Positions 36,467-46,980 of a DNA stretch of 47,799 bases are shown one piece after another. The stretch's first letter is position 1. The number at the start of each line of letters is the position of its first letter. Source of the DNA: Candidatus Giovannonibacteria bacterium RIFCSPLOWO2_12_FULL_43_11c (GTDB taxonomy: Bacteria; Patescibacteriota; Minisyncoccia; JACPKW01; UBA11713); NCBI GenBank assembly GCA_001780775.1, contig MFIO01000014.1:5884-53682 (forward strand). Direction: 5' to 3'. The notes beneath the pieces are model-generated. The model had not been told where the DNA came from. It ran no database searches and saw only the letters and a program-made list of their open reading frames with translations. The position numbers and the translations under genes are program-made.

Positions 36467-39400
36467 TTAATATCTTGAGCGTGTTCGAGATTCCCTTCTT
36501 TCGCGGTGATATTCTTCCTCTATCTCTTCTTCATCTTTAGATTCGTAATCTTTTCGGTACCCTGTTCCGGCCGGAATTAAGCGTCCAATGATGACGTTTT
36601 CCTTAAGTCCGTGAAGTTTATCTTCTTTTCCTTCGAGTGATGCAGATATTAGGACGCGAGTCGTTTCCTGGAAGGAAGCGGCGGCCAAAAAACTCGAAGT
36701 TGAAAGCGCGGTTTTTGTAATCCCCAAGACTATCCCCGCTCCTTCGGCGACTTTCCCATTTTTCACAGAGACTTTTTCATTCTCCTCGATCAATTCGGTT
36801 TTCTCGATAACATCTCCGATCGCGAATTTCGTATCCCCGGAATCCTTAACCCTAATTCGGGAGAACATCTGCGAAACAATCACCTCAACGTGCTTGTCGT
36901 TTATGGACGCACCTTGCAAAGAATAAATTTTGCCAACTTCGCTTATTATATAATTTTGCGCCACAGACGTGCCCGAGAGCCCAAAAAGCTCTTTGATATC
37001 AATTGGCCCTTCGCACAAGGCTTGTCCTTTCTTAACTTCACTTTCTTTCTGCACAGTGAGCGATCTTCCAAAAGGAATTACAAATTCTTTTGTCTCCTCC
37101 CCTTTCTTTTTATTTTTTTCGCTAACCAAAATTTTAACCACTTTTTCCCTGCCACTATCCCCTATTTCGATAACCGTCCCGTCAACATCCGAAAGAACCG
37201 CAGCATTCTTTGGTAGACGCAGTTCGAAAATTTCTTCAATCCTCGGCAAACCCATTGTTATGTCCGAGGCTCCGGCAACTCCTCCGACATGGAAAGTCCG
37301 CATAGTAAGCTGCGTGCCCGGCTCGCCTATCGCCTGCGCGGCGACAATACCAACCGCTTCTCCCATTTTAACCGTAGCGTTCGAACCTAGATCGTACCCG
37401 TAGCATGTTTGGCAAAGTCCGCGTAAGGTCTGGCAAGAAATCGGAGAACGAAGCGTTACAATTTCAATTCCTGATTTATCTAATAAATCCGCATCTTCAT
37501 GCGATATAAGATGCCCTTTTTTGAAAATCAGTTTTTGATCCGCCCACTTCGCGTCCTGCGCCAAAACTCGTCCGAAAATCCTTGCGTTAAAAGATTTTCC
37601 GTACTCCTCAATATTTTTTCGGATTATCTTGAGGCCGGTCGTATCTTTGCAATCCTCTTCTCGAATAATCAGTTCCTGCGCGACATCGACAAGGCGGCGC
37701 GTAAGATATCCGGCATGCGCGGTCTTAAGCGCGGTATCCGCCGTTCCTTTTCTGGCGCCGTGTGTCGAGATAAAATATTCCAAAACGTTAAGGCCTTCCT
37801 TGTACGAAGATAGGATCGGGAGCTCTATTGTGCGGCCAGCCGGGTTTCGAACAAGTCCCTTCATTCCAGTCATTTGCGTCACCTGTGTCCAAGTTCCACG
37901 TGCGGCGGAAGAAACCATTAGATGTATAGGCCCCTCTTCATTCAAAACTGTCGGAACAATTTCATCAACTTTTCTTTTGACCTCCGCCCAAATCGAGATG
38001 ACTTTATCGTATCTCTCTTCGTCGGTAAGCAATCCGTCGTTATATTGTTCGTCTACTTTCTTTGCCTCTATTTGCGCTTCTTTTAATATCGCGCTTTTTT
38101 GTTCTGGCACTTTCAGATCGTCCATTCCCCAAGAAATCCCAGACACAGTCGCGTACTTAAATCCGAAAGATTTTATTTTGTCCAAAATTGGTGGCACTTT
38201 ATCGACTCCGTAATCAACGATTAATTTAGCGACAATTCTTTCCAAGATTTTCTTTTTAATATCTTCATTCATGTATTCGAAATCGTTCGGCAAGACGGAA
38301 TTGAATAAAAGCCTGCCGACGGACGTCTCAAAAATTCCGCCCTCATATTTCTTATACTTCGGAGTCATTGTTGCGCGAACTTTTATTTTAGCTTTCAGGT
38401 CCAAAATTTCGTAATCATAAGCTAAAACCGCTTCATTGGGATTCGAAAATATTTTTCCTTCTCCCTTTACGTCGGATCTTAATTTTGTGAGCCAATAGCA
38501 TCCGATAACCATATCCTGCGAAGGTGTGACTGTCGGATCGGCGGTTCCAGGTTTTAGAAGATTCTTGGTCGCCGCCATAATATCCGCCGCTTCCCGCTGA
38601 GCTTCTTCAGTAAGCGGGACGTGGACCGCCATTTGGTCTCCGTCAAAGTCGGCGTTGAAAGCGGAACAAACCATCGGGTGGATTTGGATCGCGTTTCCCT
38701 CAATCAAAATCGGCTGGAAAGCCTGAATTCCTAGGCGGTGCAAAGTCGGCGCGCGGTTCAATAAAACATATTTCCCTCGAATCACATCTTCCAATATCGC
38801 CCATACATCTGAAGTCACATCGTCAATCAATCTGTTGGCAGATCGTATATTATGCGCGAGGCCAGCGGTTATAAGCTTATTAATTACGAACGGGCGAAAA
38901 AGTTCCAATGCCATATGCTTCGGAAGCCCGCATTGATGTAGCTTAAGATCTGGTCCGACAACAATAACAGAACGCCCTGAATAATCCACGCGCTTCCCCA
39001 AAAGATTTTGGCGGAATCTGCCCTGCTTTCCTTTAAGCATGTCCGCAAGCGAGCGCAGAGGGCGTTTTTGCGCCTGCGATGTTGCGGCACCAGGCCCGCG
39101 CCTTATTGAATTATCCAAAAGCGCATCAACAGCTTCCTGGAGCATCCTTTTTTCGTTTCGAACAATCACTTCAGGGGCTTTTAGCTCCAAAAGTTTTTTC
39201 AAACGATTATTCCGATTTATTACTCTTCGGTAAAGGTCGTTTACATCGGATGTTGCGTGCCTTCCTCCTTCGAGCTGAACCATAGGGCGAAGCGCTGGAG
39301 GAGAAACTGGAATAATATTTAAAAACATCCACTCTGGACGAGTTCCGGACCTTTCCATCGCTTTGACGAGCGAGAGTCTCTTGATAACTTTTTTCCTCGC

Positions 39401-40135
39401 CAACGGATTTTCCGTTTCCTCTAGTTCTTTTTCAAGCTCCTTCCTAAGACTCGACATGTTTACATCTTTGCAAAGTTTAAATAGAGCTTCCGCCCCGATG
39501 CCCGCTTCAAAAACCTCGCCCCAGCGCAAAGAGAGCCTATGATACTCCACTTCAGACAAAACTCTTCTAATGCGGACACTGTCGATTTCTTTTTTGGCGG
39601 CATCCCATGCTTCTTTTAGGCTAGACTTGTCTTTCTCCTTCATCCCTTCTTTTTTTGCTTTAGATTTGAATTCTTTCTCAAGCTCCCTGTGTGATTCCTC
39701 TTTAGCTTTATCATTAACTTTAGTAATAATGTAGCCGGCGAAATATATCACTCTCTCCAATTCTGGAATCGATAGGTTCAAAACCAGCCCAACGCGAGAC
39801 GGGACTCCCCGCATAAACCATATGTGCGATACGGGCGAAGCAAGCCTTATGTGCCCCATACGCTCCCGGCGCACGATTGAGCGTGTTACTTCAACTCCGC
39901 ACTTGTCGCAAATTATTCCCTTGTACCTGATCCTGCGATATTTTCCGCAATAGCACTCGTAATCTTTTTCCGGGCCAAAAATGCGCTCGTCAAAAAGCCC
40001 GTCTTTCTCGGCTCTCTGCGTCCTGTAATTTATTGTCTCGGGTTTCGTAACCTCTCCTCTGGACCAAGCCAAAATTTTCTCGGGAGACGCGAGCCTGATT
40101 GAAATTGATTTAAAATCTGTTACTTTTGTTTCCAT
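36467..40135 (-). CDS. rpoC: DNA-directed RNA polymerase subunit beta'
   Basis: 1222 aa; [38 protein letters not shown]. Confidence 0.98.
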   Translation of the reverse strand: METKVTDFKSISIRLASPEKILAWSRGEVTKPETINYRTQRAEKDGLFDERIFGPEKDYECYCGKYRRIRYKGIICDKCGVEVTRSIVRRERMGHIRLASPVSHIWFMRGVPSRVGLVLNLSIPELERVIYFAGYIITKVNDKAKEESHRELEKEFKSKAKKEGMKEKDKSSLKEAWDAAKKEIDSVRIRRVLSEVEYHRLSLRWGEVFEAGIGAEALFKLCKDVNMSSLRKELEKELEETENPLARKKVIKRLSLVKAMERSGTRPEWMFLNIIPVSPPALRPMVQLEGGRHATSDVNDLYRRVINRNNRLKKLLELKAPEVIVRNEKRMLQEAVDALLDNSIRRGPGAATSQAQKRPLRSLADMLKGKQGRFRQNLLGKRVDYSGRSVIVVGPDLKLHQCGLPKHMALELFRPFVINKLITAGLAHNIRSANRLIDDVTSDVWAILEDVIRGKYVLLNRAPTLHRLGIQAFQPILIEGNAIQIHPMVCSAFNADFDGDQMAVHVPLTEEAQREAADIMAATKNLLKPGTADPTVTPSQDMVIGCYWLTKLRSDVKGEGKIFSNPNEAVLAYDYEILDLKAKIKVRATMTPKYKKYEGGIFETSVGRLLFNSVLPNDFEYMNEDIKKKILERIVAKLIVDYGVDKVPPILDKIKSFGFKYATVSGISWGMDDLKVPEQKSAILKEAQIEAKKVDEQYNDGLLTDEERYDKVISIWAEVKRKVDEIVPTVLNEEGPIHLMVSSAARGTWTQVTQMTGMKGLVRNPAGRTIELPILSSYKEGLNVLEYFISTHGARKGTADTALKTAHAGYLTRRLVDVAQELIIREEDCKDTTGLKIIRKNIEEYGKSFNARIFGRVLAQDAKWADQKLIFKKGHLISHEDADLLDKSGIEIVTLRSPISCQTLRGLCQTCYGYDLGSNATVKMGEAVGIVAAQAIGEPGTQLTMRTFHVGGVAGASDITMGLPRIEEIFELRLPKNAAVLSDVDGTVIEIGDSGREKVVKILVSEKNKKKGEETKEFVIPFGRSLTVQKESEVKKGQALCEGPIDIKELFGLSGTSVAQNYIISEVGKIYSLQGASINDKHVEVIVSQMFSRIRVKDSGDTKFAIGDVIEKTELIEENEKVSVKNGKVAEGAGIVLGITKTALSTSSFLAAASFQETTRVLISASLEGKEDKLHGLKENVIIGRLIPAGTGYRKDYESKDEEEIEEEYHRERRESRTRSRY

Positions 40136-40139
40136 AATT

Positions 40140-43100
40140 TTAAATTCTGATAACTATGTCATCCTTGCCCCTCTCAACCTTTGCATTTTTTTCAACTTCT
40201 TCTTTGACTCCCTTTAGATCAACGTCAAGTCCCAAAGCTTTAAGCTCATTTACCAAAACATGGAAAGAGGCCGGCAAATTTGGGCTCTTGAATTTCTCTC
40301 CCCGAACGATAGCGTCGTAAGCCGCCGCGCGTCCCAAGACATCGTCCGATTTTATCGTCATCATTTCCTGCAAAGTATGCGCGGCTCCGTATCCCTCGAG
40401 CGCCCAAACTTCCATTTCCCCGAATCGCTGTCCTCCTCCCTGCGCCTTCCCTCCGAGAGGCTGCTGGGTAATTAGCGAATATGGCCCGATCGATCTCATG
40501 TGAATCTTATCTTCCACCATATGTATCAGTTTCATTATGTAAATCATCCCAACCGTTACTTCCTGATCAAATACCTCTCCGGTACGTCCGTCGGAAAGTT
40601 TAATCTTTCCGTGTTCTGGCAGACCTGCTTTTTTCAATTCGCCTTTTATCTCTTCTTCAGAAACTCCGTTCAGCGCCGGAGTTATCGCTTGATAATTGAG
40701 CGCCTTCGCGGCCCATCCCAAGTGCGTTTCCAAAATTTGCCCGATATTCATACGAGACGCAACTCCGAGAGGATTTAAAATTATATCAACCGGTGTGCCG
40801 TCCGGAAGATACGGCATCTCCTCAACCGGAAGAATTTTCGAGATGACTCCTTTGTTTCCGTGACGTCCAGCAAGCTTGTCTCCGACGGAAATTTTTCTCA
40901 ACTGCGCGATCTCAACCTGTACTCTTTTTATAACACCCGTATCTAGTTTATCTCCTCTTTCTCTCGAAAAAACTTTTATACCGACGACTCTTCCAGCTTT
41001 TCCGTGCGGAACGCGCATAGAAGTATCCTTGACATCCCTCGCTTTTTCTCCAAAAATCGCGCGCAGCAGCCGCTCTTCAGGAGTAAGCTCAACTTCGCCC
41101 TTGGGCGTAATTTTGCCAACTAAAATATCGCCAGATCGTACTTCCGCGCCGATTCTAATAATTCCCTCTTCGTCCAAATCCTTTAATTTTTCTTCGGAAA
41201 CATTCGGAATATCGTGCGTGGTTATCTCTGGCCCGAGTTTCGTATCCCGCACATCCACCATGAAATCCTCGATATGAATCGAGCTGAAAGTATCTTCCTT
41301 GACCAATCTCTCGGAAAGTATAATCGCGTCCTCAAAATTAGCGCCTCCCCATGAAAGAAAAGCTACAAGCAAATTCTGCCCGAGCGCTAAAACACCGTGA
41401 TCAGAAGAAGAAGTATCAGCAAGGACTTCTCCTTTTTCGACGACATCGCCAAGCTCTACGATGGGACGCTGATTGATGACGGTAAAATCATTCGAGCGCA
41501 AAAAATTTACCAAAGGATAATTGGTTTCTTTATTGGACGATTTGACCGTAATTCTTGAAGCATCTACCTGAGAGATAGTTCCGCCCTCACCCGCGACTGT
41601 AAGCCTTCCGGAATCTCGGGCGGCGCGTTCTTCTATCCCAGTTCCAACCAAAGGGGCTTGCGGCTTTATGCATGGAACCGCCTGCCTCTGCATGTTTGAA
41701 CCCATCATCGCGCGATTCGCGTCGTCGTGAGCGAGAAATGGTATAAGCGTAGTCGCGATTGAAAACGCCTGTTCCGAAGCGACTTCTATAAAATCTATTT
41801 CTTCTCTCTTCATCAATCCCGGAGAACCCTTAACCCTGCCTTCGGTTTCCGCGTCTAAAATCAATCCGCTCTTATCCATATTGGTACCGGCCTGCGCGAT
41901 ATTGTATTTCGCATCCTCAAAAGCTGTCATATACCTTATCTCATCCATGATCTTCCCTTCTTTAACTTTCCTATACGGAGTCTCCAAAATTCCGTATTTG
42001 TTCACTCTGGCGTATCCCGCAAGGTGAACAACAAGACCGATGTTCGGTCCTTCCGGAGTTTCAATCGGGCAAATTCTCCCGTAGTGCGACGGGTGCACGT
42101 CGCGAACCTCGAAGCCGGCGCGCTCTCGAGTTAATCCCCCGGGACCGAGCGCGGAGAGGCGGCGTAAGTGTTCGAGCTCGGATAAAACATTGACTTGGTT
42201 CATAAACTGGGAAAGCTGGTTAGTTGTGAAAAATTCTTTCAAAATCGCCATAAAGGGGCGTGCGTTTATTAGATGCGCGGGCGTGAGCGTTGTTTGATCG
42301 AGAGTTGACATTCTGTCTTGTATAGTTCGCTTCATTCTCGTCATTCCAACTCTTAACCTTTGTTGTAAAAGTTCGCCCAAGGAGCGGATTCTCCTGTTTC
42401 CGACATGATCAACATCATCCGCTTCCGCGTTTGGCGCTGAATTCAAAGTTAAGATATGCAAAATTATTTTAACCAAATCGTTGCCAGATAAAACTCTGGA
42501 AGTTGGGTCATCTGAAAGCCCAAGGCGCTGGTTTAATTTATACCGTCCAACAGACGAAAGATCATATCTTTCTCCTGAAAACATCGCAGATATAAGATCC
42601 TTCGCCGTCTCCATTGTTGCGGGCTCGCCCGGACGAAGCCTTTTATAAATTTCCATATAGGCCTCGGTTGCGTTTTTTGTCGGGTCCTTATCGAGCATTT
42701 TCTTTATGATCTGGTCAACTTCTCCATCTTTGGAAAACTTGCTTAAAATCTCCTCGTTCGTCTCAACGCCGAAGATCCTCAAGATGCAAGAAGCGGGAAT
42801 TTTTCTTTTACGATCAATTCTCGCGTAGAGAGCTCCGTCAGCGTCCGATTCAAATTCAATCCAGGCTCCTCTCGAAGGAATTATTTTCGCTCCGAAATAT
42901 TTTTTCCCGCGAGAAAAATTAGCGGTGAAATAAACTCCGAAGGAACGGGCTAACTGCGAAACGATGACGCGCTCAACGCCATTCACTATAAATGTTCCTC
43001 TGGGAGTCATTAATGGCATGTCCGCTAAAAATATTTCCTGCTCCTTCATCTCCCCGGTTTTCTTATTTGTGAGACGCGCCTTAACTCTCAAAGTCGCGTC

Positions 43101-43352
43101 GAATGATGCATTTTGCGCCTTCGCTTGATACTCATCGTATTTCGGCTCGTCTAAAACATAATCTATAAATTCCAATTCCAAATCCTCTCCGCCGTAATCC
43201 TTGATCGGGGAAGATTCCTTGAAAAGATCCTTAATTCCGTCGGACAGAAACCAGCGCCAGCTCTCGAGCTGGATTTCCGGTAAGTAAGGCAATGCGACTA
43301 AGGGTTCGCGATAATTAGAAAAATATTTTTTCTGCATAAAATTAACAACCAA
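40140..43352 (-). CDS. rpoB: DNA-directed RNA polymerase subunit beta
   Basis: 1070 aa; FFTTNQLSQFMNQVNVLSELEHLRRLSALGPGGL; likely start MQKKYFSNYREP a few codons downstream. Confidence 0.98.
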   Translation of the reverse strand: MVVNFMQKKYFSNYREPLVALPYLPEIQLESWRWFLSDGIKDLFKESSPIKDYGGEDLELEFIDYVLDEPKYDEYQAKAQNASFDATLRVKARLTNKKTGEMKEQEIFLADMPLMTPRGTFIVNGVERVIVSQLARSFGVYFTANFSRGKKYFGAKIIPSRGAWIEFESDADGALYARIDRKRKIPASCILRIFGVETNEEILSKFSKDGEVDQIIKKMLDKDPTKNATEAYMEIYKRLRPGEPATMETAKDLISAMFSGERYDLSSVGRYKLNQRLGLSDDPTSRVLSGNDLVKIILHILTLNSAPNAEADDVDHVGNRRIRSLGELLQQRLRVGMTRMKRTIQDRMSTLDQTTLTPAHLINARPFMAILKEFFTTNQLSQFMNQVNVLSELEHLRRLSALGPGGLTRERAGFEVRDVHPSHYGRICPIETPEGPNIGLVVHLAGYARVNKYGILETPYRKVKEGKIMDEIRYMTAFEDAKYNIAQAGTNMDKSGLILDAETEGRVKGSPGLMKREEIDFIEVASEQAFSIATTLIPFLAHDDANRAMMGSNMQRQAVPCIKPQAPLVGTGIEERAARDSGRLTVAGEGGTISQVDASRITVKSSNKETNYPLVNFLRSNDFTVINQRPIVELGDVVEKGEVLADTSSSDHGVLALGQNLLVAFLSWGGANFEDAIILSERLVKEDTFSSIHIEDFMVDVRDTKLGPEITTHDIPNVSEEKLKDLDEEGIIRIGAEVRSGDILVGKITPKGEVELTPEERLLRAIFGEKARDVKDTSMRVPHGKAGRVVGIKVFSRERGDKLDTGVIKRVQVEIAQLRKISVGDKLAGRHGNKGVISKILPVEEMPYLPDGTPVDIILNPLGVASRMNIGQILETHLGWAAKALNYQAITPALNGVSEEEIKGELKKAGLPEHGKIKLSDGRTGEVFDQEVTVGMIYIMKLIHMVEDKIHMRSIGPYSLITQQPLGGKAQGGGQRFGEMEVWALEGYGAAHTLQEMMTIKSDDVLGRAAAYDAIVRGEKFKSPNLPASFHVLVNELKALGLDVDLKGVKEEVEKNAKVERGKDDIVIRI

Positions 43353-43496
43353 AAACCCCTTATTCTTTAAGGGATTCGCTTTATATTAGGTTATTTATGA
43401 TTTATGGGTTTGCACCCTGGCCTATATTTAGGACGTGTAATTTTTCATCCAAAACTCAATCGTTATTTCCATTATAGACGTATCCAAAAACATGTC

Positions 43497-43524
43497 AACC
43501 CCGTTGTGTGTAAACAACGGGGTT
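43497..43524 (-). terminator. terminator hairpin AACCCCGTTG/CAACGGGGTT
   Basis: Perfect 10-bp stem, 8-nt loop, just after the small gene at 43537. Confidence 0.7.
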
Positions 43525-43536
43525 GGGTTAGAAGAG

Positions 43537-43794
43537 TTAATTAAATTCTCGAGGCTTGGTTTTTCTCAATGCTTGAACTTTCTTATTCCTAAGCCTTTTT
43601 AGGGTTTCTTGATGATCCAGGCCAAAGAGTTTAGCAATGCATCCGGAAGCTTCCCATAACTCCTTTTCGGTTGCGTCAACCCAAAAGAGTTTAAGTTTTT
43701 CCTCAAGTTCCTCCTTTCTCGCCCCCATAGATTTTTTGTTTCGAATCTCATAAGCCTCCAAAGCCAGAGTCAACCAAACAACAAAATTAGCCAT
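43537..43794 (-). CDS. small hypothetical protein
   Basis: Start corrected from 43854: MANFVVWLTLALEAYEIRNKKSMGARKEEL..., SD AAAGGAGGGG upstream. Confidence 0.6.
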   Translation of the reverse strand: MANFVVWLTLALEAYEIRNKKSMGARKEELEEKLKLFWVDATEKELWEASGCIAKLFGLDHQETLKRLRNKKVQALRKTKPREFN

Positions 43795-43905
43795 AGCCCC
43801 TCCTTTTACTGAAAACATTATACTCTCGAAAACGCTTTTGTAAACAAAAGGCAAAATGCCGTATTTGCGCTATCGCGTAAATACGGGATAGATGAACTTG
43901 TGACT

Positions 43906-44793
43906 TTATGCCTTCTTCTCGCGGTAGTTATTCCAAGTGACAAGCAATGGCGAGGCGATAAAGATTGAGGAATAAGTTCCTGCGACAATGCCGATGATTA
44001 ATGCGAGGGCAAAATATTTTGTCGCCTCGGCACCAAGAAAAAATAGCGCAGTCAAAACGACGAGAACCGTGAGAGAAGTGTTAATGGAGCGGGTTAAAGT
44101 CTGGCTCAAAGATTTTCCCACCGTCTCTTCAAATGTTTCTTTCTTGGCAAGCGTCAGGTTTTCTCTAATTCGGTCGAAAACGACGATCGTATCATGAACG
44201 GAAAATCCGAGGACCGTTAAAATCGCTGTGACGAAAAGAGTGTCTACTTCTACTCCTTTAAAATGCCCGAGAAGCGAGAAAACTCCGAGCGGAATAAAAA
44301 CATCGTGGAAGAGGGCTATAACGGCAAAAATTCCGTAGAACCAAGATGAGACCGGGAGGGAAACTTTCCTGAAAGCAAAAGCGATATATAAAATAATCGC
44401 GACGAGCACCAAAATCATCGCCCAGATTGAGCGTGAGCGTAGTTCCTGACCAATCGTCGGCCCGATTGTATTCGCGCTCGAATCTTTAATCTCCCCCAAT
44501 TTCGAAAGTTCTATCGTGATTTTTTGCCGTTCATCCGTCGAAAGCTCGCGAGTTCTTATGGAAAACCCGGCATCTCCCGCGGGCTGGACAACAACTTGCC
44601 CCAAATTAAGCGCTTCCATTTTCTGCCGGACTATATTTATATCGGGGCGCGAACTATATTGAATTTCAATAAGCGAACCTCCGGTGAAATCAATCCCAAA
44701 TTTCAGCCCGTAAAAAGCGAGCGAAATAACGCTCGTCGCGACCAAAATTATCGAAAATATATAACTGAATTTTCTAATTCTAACTAGCCCCAT
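43906..44793 (-). CDS. secF: protein translocase subunit SecF
   Basis: 295 aa; GIDFTGGSLIEIQY, GFSVHDTIVVFDRIREN. Confidence 0.97.
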   Translation of the reverse strand: MGLVRIRKFSYIFSIILVATSVISLAFYGLKFGIDFTGGSLIEIQYSSRPDINIVRQKMEALNLGQVVVQPAGDAGFSIRTRELSTDERQKITIELSKLGEIKDSSANTIGPTIGQELRSRSIWAMILVLVAIILYIAFAFRKVSLPVSSWFYGIFAVIALFHDVFIPLGVFSLLGHFKGVEVDTLFVTAILTVLGFSVHDTIVVFDRIRENLTLAKKETFEETVGKSLSQTLTRSINTSLTVLVVLTALFFLGAEATKYFALALIIGIVAGTYSSIFIASPLLVTWNNYREKKA

Positions 44794-46108
44794 ATAGAGT
44801 TCTCATTATCTTTCTTTCTTGGCCTTTGTTCGAAAATTCAAGAGCGCGTAAGAACGTCCTTGTTATCGTAATCGCGGAGAGCATGCTCAAAACAATGCCA
44901 AGCCCCAAAGTCAGCGCGAAACCGGAAACGCTCTGGCTACCGAGATAAAAAAGTATTACTGACGTGATTAAACTCGAAACGTTGGAATCCCTAATCGAAA
45001 GCCACGCACGGGAAAATCCCTCCTCCACCGCCATCGCGAGAGATTTTCCGCCGCGAAGTTCTTCTTTCGTGCGTTCAAAAATCAGAATATTCGCGTCAAC
45101 CGCCATACCGATAGATAAAATGAACCCGGCGATGCCTGCGGCGGTCAGATAAATTGGGATTAGTTTGAAAAGAGTTAGAGCAAGAGACGTGTAAATCAAA
45201 AGGGCGATGACGGCAATCAACCCTGGCAGGCGATAGAAAAAAATCAAAAATAGGGCGACCCCAATTATCCCGTAGAACCCGGCCTGAAGCATTCGATTCA
45301 AAGTATCCGCGCCAAGATAAGCGCCGAGAGTTTCTTCCTTAATCAAAGATATGGGAACTGGCAGAGCCCCGGAATTTAGGTTTCTGACAAATTTCCGCGC
45401 TTCCTCGCGAGAGAAATTTCCGCTGATGACCGCTTGTCCTTGCGTTATCTCCTCGCGAACAGTCGGCATGGAAATCGGGATGCCATCAAGAAAAATCGCC
45501 ACGGGCTTTCCTATATTTTCTTTTGTTATTTTCGCGAAAAGGTCGCGCCCCTCGTTGTTAAATTCGAGGCCGACGGTCGATTCCAAAGTTGTCTGATTAT
45601 ATTCCAACAAAGCCTTCTGCAAAAATCTTCCAGTAAGCTTCGTCGGCTCGAAGGAACCTAAGACTCCGACAAAATCTTGCGCATCCTGTTTTTTCTGAAG
45701 GTCTTCAATAGTCACACCTGTCTTAAGCGTCTGGAATTCGAGATAAGGCGTCTCGCCTATTATTTTTATCGCGTTATTTACGTCAAAAACTCCCGCCAGT
45801 TCCACGATTAGCCTATCTTCATCTCCCCTCTTTTTAACTTGAATTATCGGCTCGGATACTCCAAATAAATTTACGCGGTTCTCGATTATGTCCCGGAGCC
45901 CGGCCATCGCTTCCGATCTTTCGGAATCCGGGATGGAAGATGTGTCTGCCTTATATTCCAAACTTATCCCTCCCTGCAAATCCGGTCCTAAACTAAACTC
46001 TCTCTTTAAAAAATCAGGAGTAAAAGCAAAATGCCCGGCAATATCAAAATAACCGGCTAATATTCCCAAGATTATAAACAATGCCGCCAATATTCTCGAT
46101 TTCCACAT
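44780..46108 (-). CDS. secD: protein translocase subunit SecD
   Basis: 442 aa; LGPDLQGGISLEYKAD, GMAVDANILIFERTKEEL. Confidence 0.97.
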   Translation of the reverse strand: MWKSRILAALFIILGILAGYFDIAGHFAFTPDFLKREFSLGPDLQGGISLEYKADTSSIPDSERSEAMAGLRDIIENRVNLFGVSEPIIQVKKRGDEDRLIVELAGVFDVNNAIKIIGETPYLEFQTLKTGVTIEDLQKKQDAQDFVGVLGSFEPTKLTGRFLQKALLEYNQTTLESTVGLEFNNEGRDLFAKITKENIGKPVAIFLDGIPISMPTVREEITQGQAVISGNFSREEARKFVRNLNSGALPVPISLIKEETLGAYLGADTLNRMLQAGFYGIIGVALFLIFFYRLPGLIAVIALLIYTSLALTLFKLIPIYLTAAGIAGFILSIGMAVDANILIFERTKEELRGGKSLAMAVEEGFSRAWLSIRDSNVSSLITSVILFYLGSQSVSGFALTLGLGIVLSMLSAITITRTFLRALEFSNKGQERKIMRTLYGAS

Positions 46109-46170
46109 ATATTGAAAAAGTTTAGCATATCTATTAGGATGGATACAATTTGCACGAATAAGGAGGCGGA

Positions 46171-46935
46171 ATGGACATTAAAATCATTGTAGCGGTTTCA
46201 AAAAATGGATTCATGGATATCCCCGGAGTTCAGATGTCAAAAGAAGACCGAGAATTTCTGAGAAGTAAAATTAAAGGCGAAGCGGTCATAATAAGCCGCG
46301 GCACATATGTAAACGCTCTGAAATTCAGGGGTGGCAAGCCTTTCGATTGCAGCGAGATTATTGTAATCACAACGAAAGAGAATCTTTCTTTTCCTAGGTG
46401 TCGCACTGGGGGCTCGCTCAGAAAGGGGCTTAGCTTACTCCAAAACAGAGAGAAAGTTATGGTGCTCGGAGGACAAAAACTTTATAGTGAAGCGTTGGCT
46501 CTGCCGGAAACATCTACAATCTACCTGACCGAAATAGATGTGGAATACGACGGGAAAGTAAAGTTCCCCGAATTCGATTGTTCTTACTTTAAGTTAATTC
46601 ACTCGGACTCGCACGATAACGCAAAACCGCCCGTCACCTTCAAAATATTCAAGCGATCTTGCCCCCTTTGTCTTTCACATCCGCGCAAGTTCTTCGGCAA
46701 TCCCGTAAAGGAAGAGGTTTTCTGGGATTTCTATCAGCATCGCGGGAGATATATTGCCATATACAAAAAAGGGCATACGCATGTGATAATGAGCAGAGAG
46801 GAAAGTCAAGAATTGGATAGCTTTGTCGCATGGTTAAAGTTTGAACACAGGGAAGGGTGGAAAACTCCCTGGCGCACTCTTGGGTTCGATCATGCGCATG
46901 TTTTTTTCAACTGGCGAGCCGTTGCTCCAAATTAA
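46171..46935 (+). CDS. dihydrofolate reductase-fold domain fused to a C-terminal HIT-like (uncertain) domain
   Basis: 254 aa; IIVAVSKNGFMDIPG, VMVLGGQKLYSEALALPETSTIYLTEID; then CPLC...KGHTHVIMSREES...GFDHAHVFFNW; SD AAGGAGG. Confidence 0.75.
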   Translation: MDIKIIVAVSKNGFMDIPGVQMSKEDREFLRSKIKGEAVIISRGTYVNALKFRGGKPFDCSEIIVITTKENLSFPRCRTGGSLRKGLSLLQNREKVMVLGGQKLYSEALALPETSTIYLTEIDVEYDGKVKFPEFDCSYFKLIHSDSHDNAKPPVTFKIFKRSCPLCLSHPRKFFGNPVKEEVFWDFYQHRGRYIAIYKKGHTHVIMSREESQELDSFVAWLKFEHREGWKTPWRTLGFDHAHVFFNWRAVAPN

Positions 46936-46941
46936 AAAGAG

Positions 46942-46971
46942 ACCCAGTCCGAAAATATTCTCGGACTGGGT
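46942..46971 (+). terminator. rho-independent terminator after the DHFR-fusion gene
   Basis: ACCCAGTCCGA-AAATATTC-TCGGACTGGGT followed by TTTAATAATTT. Confidence 0.88.
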
Positions 46972-46980
46972 TTTAATAAT

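Noticed and set aside
37629-38213. Plus-strand 194-aa ORF opposite rpoC
   Set aside because: Antisense shadow of rpoC, low-complexity Ser/Thr-rich translation.
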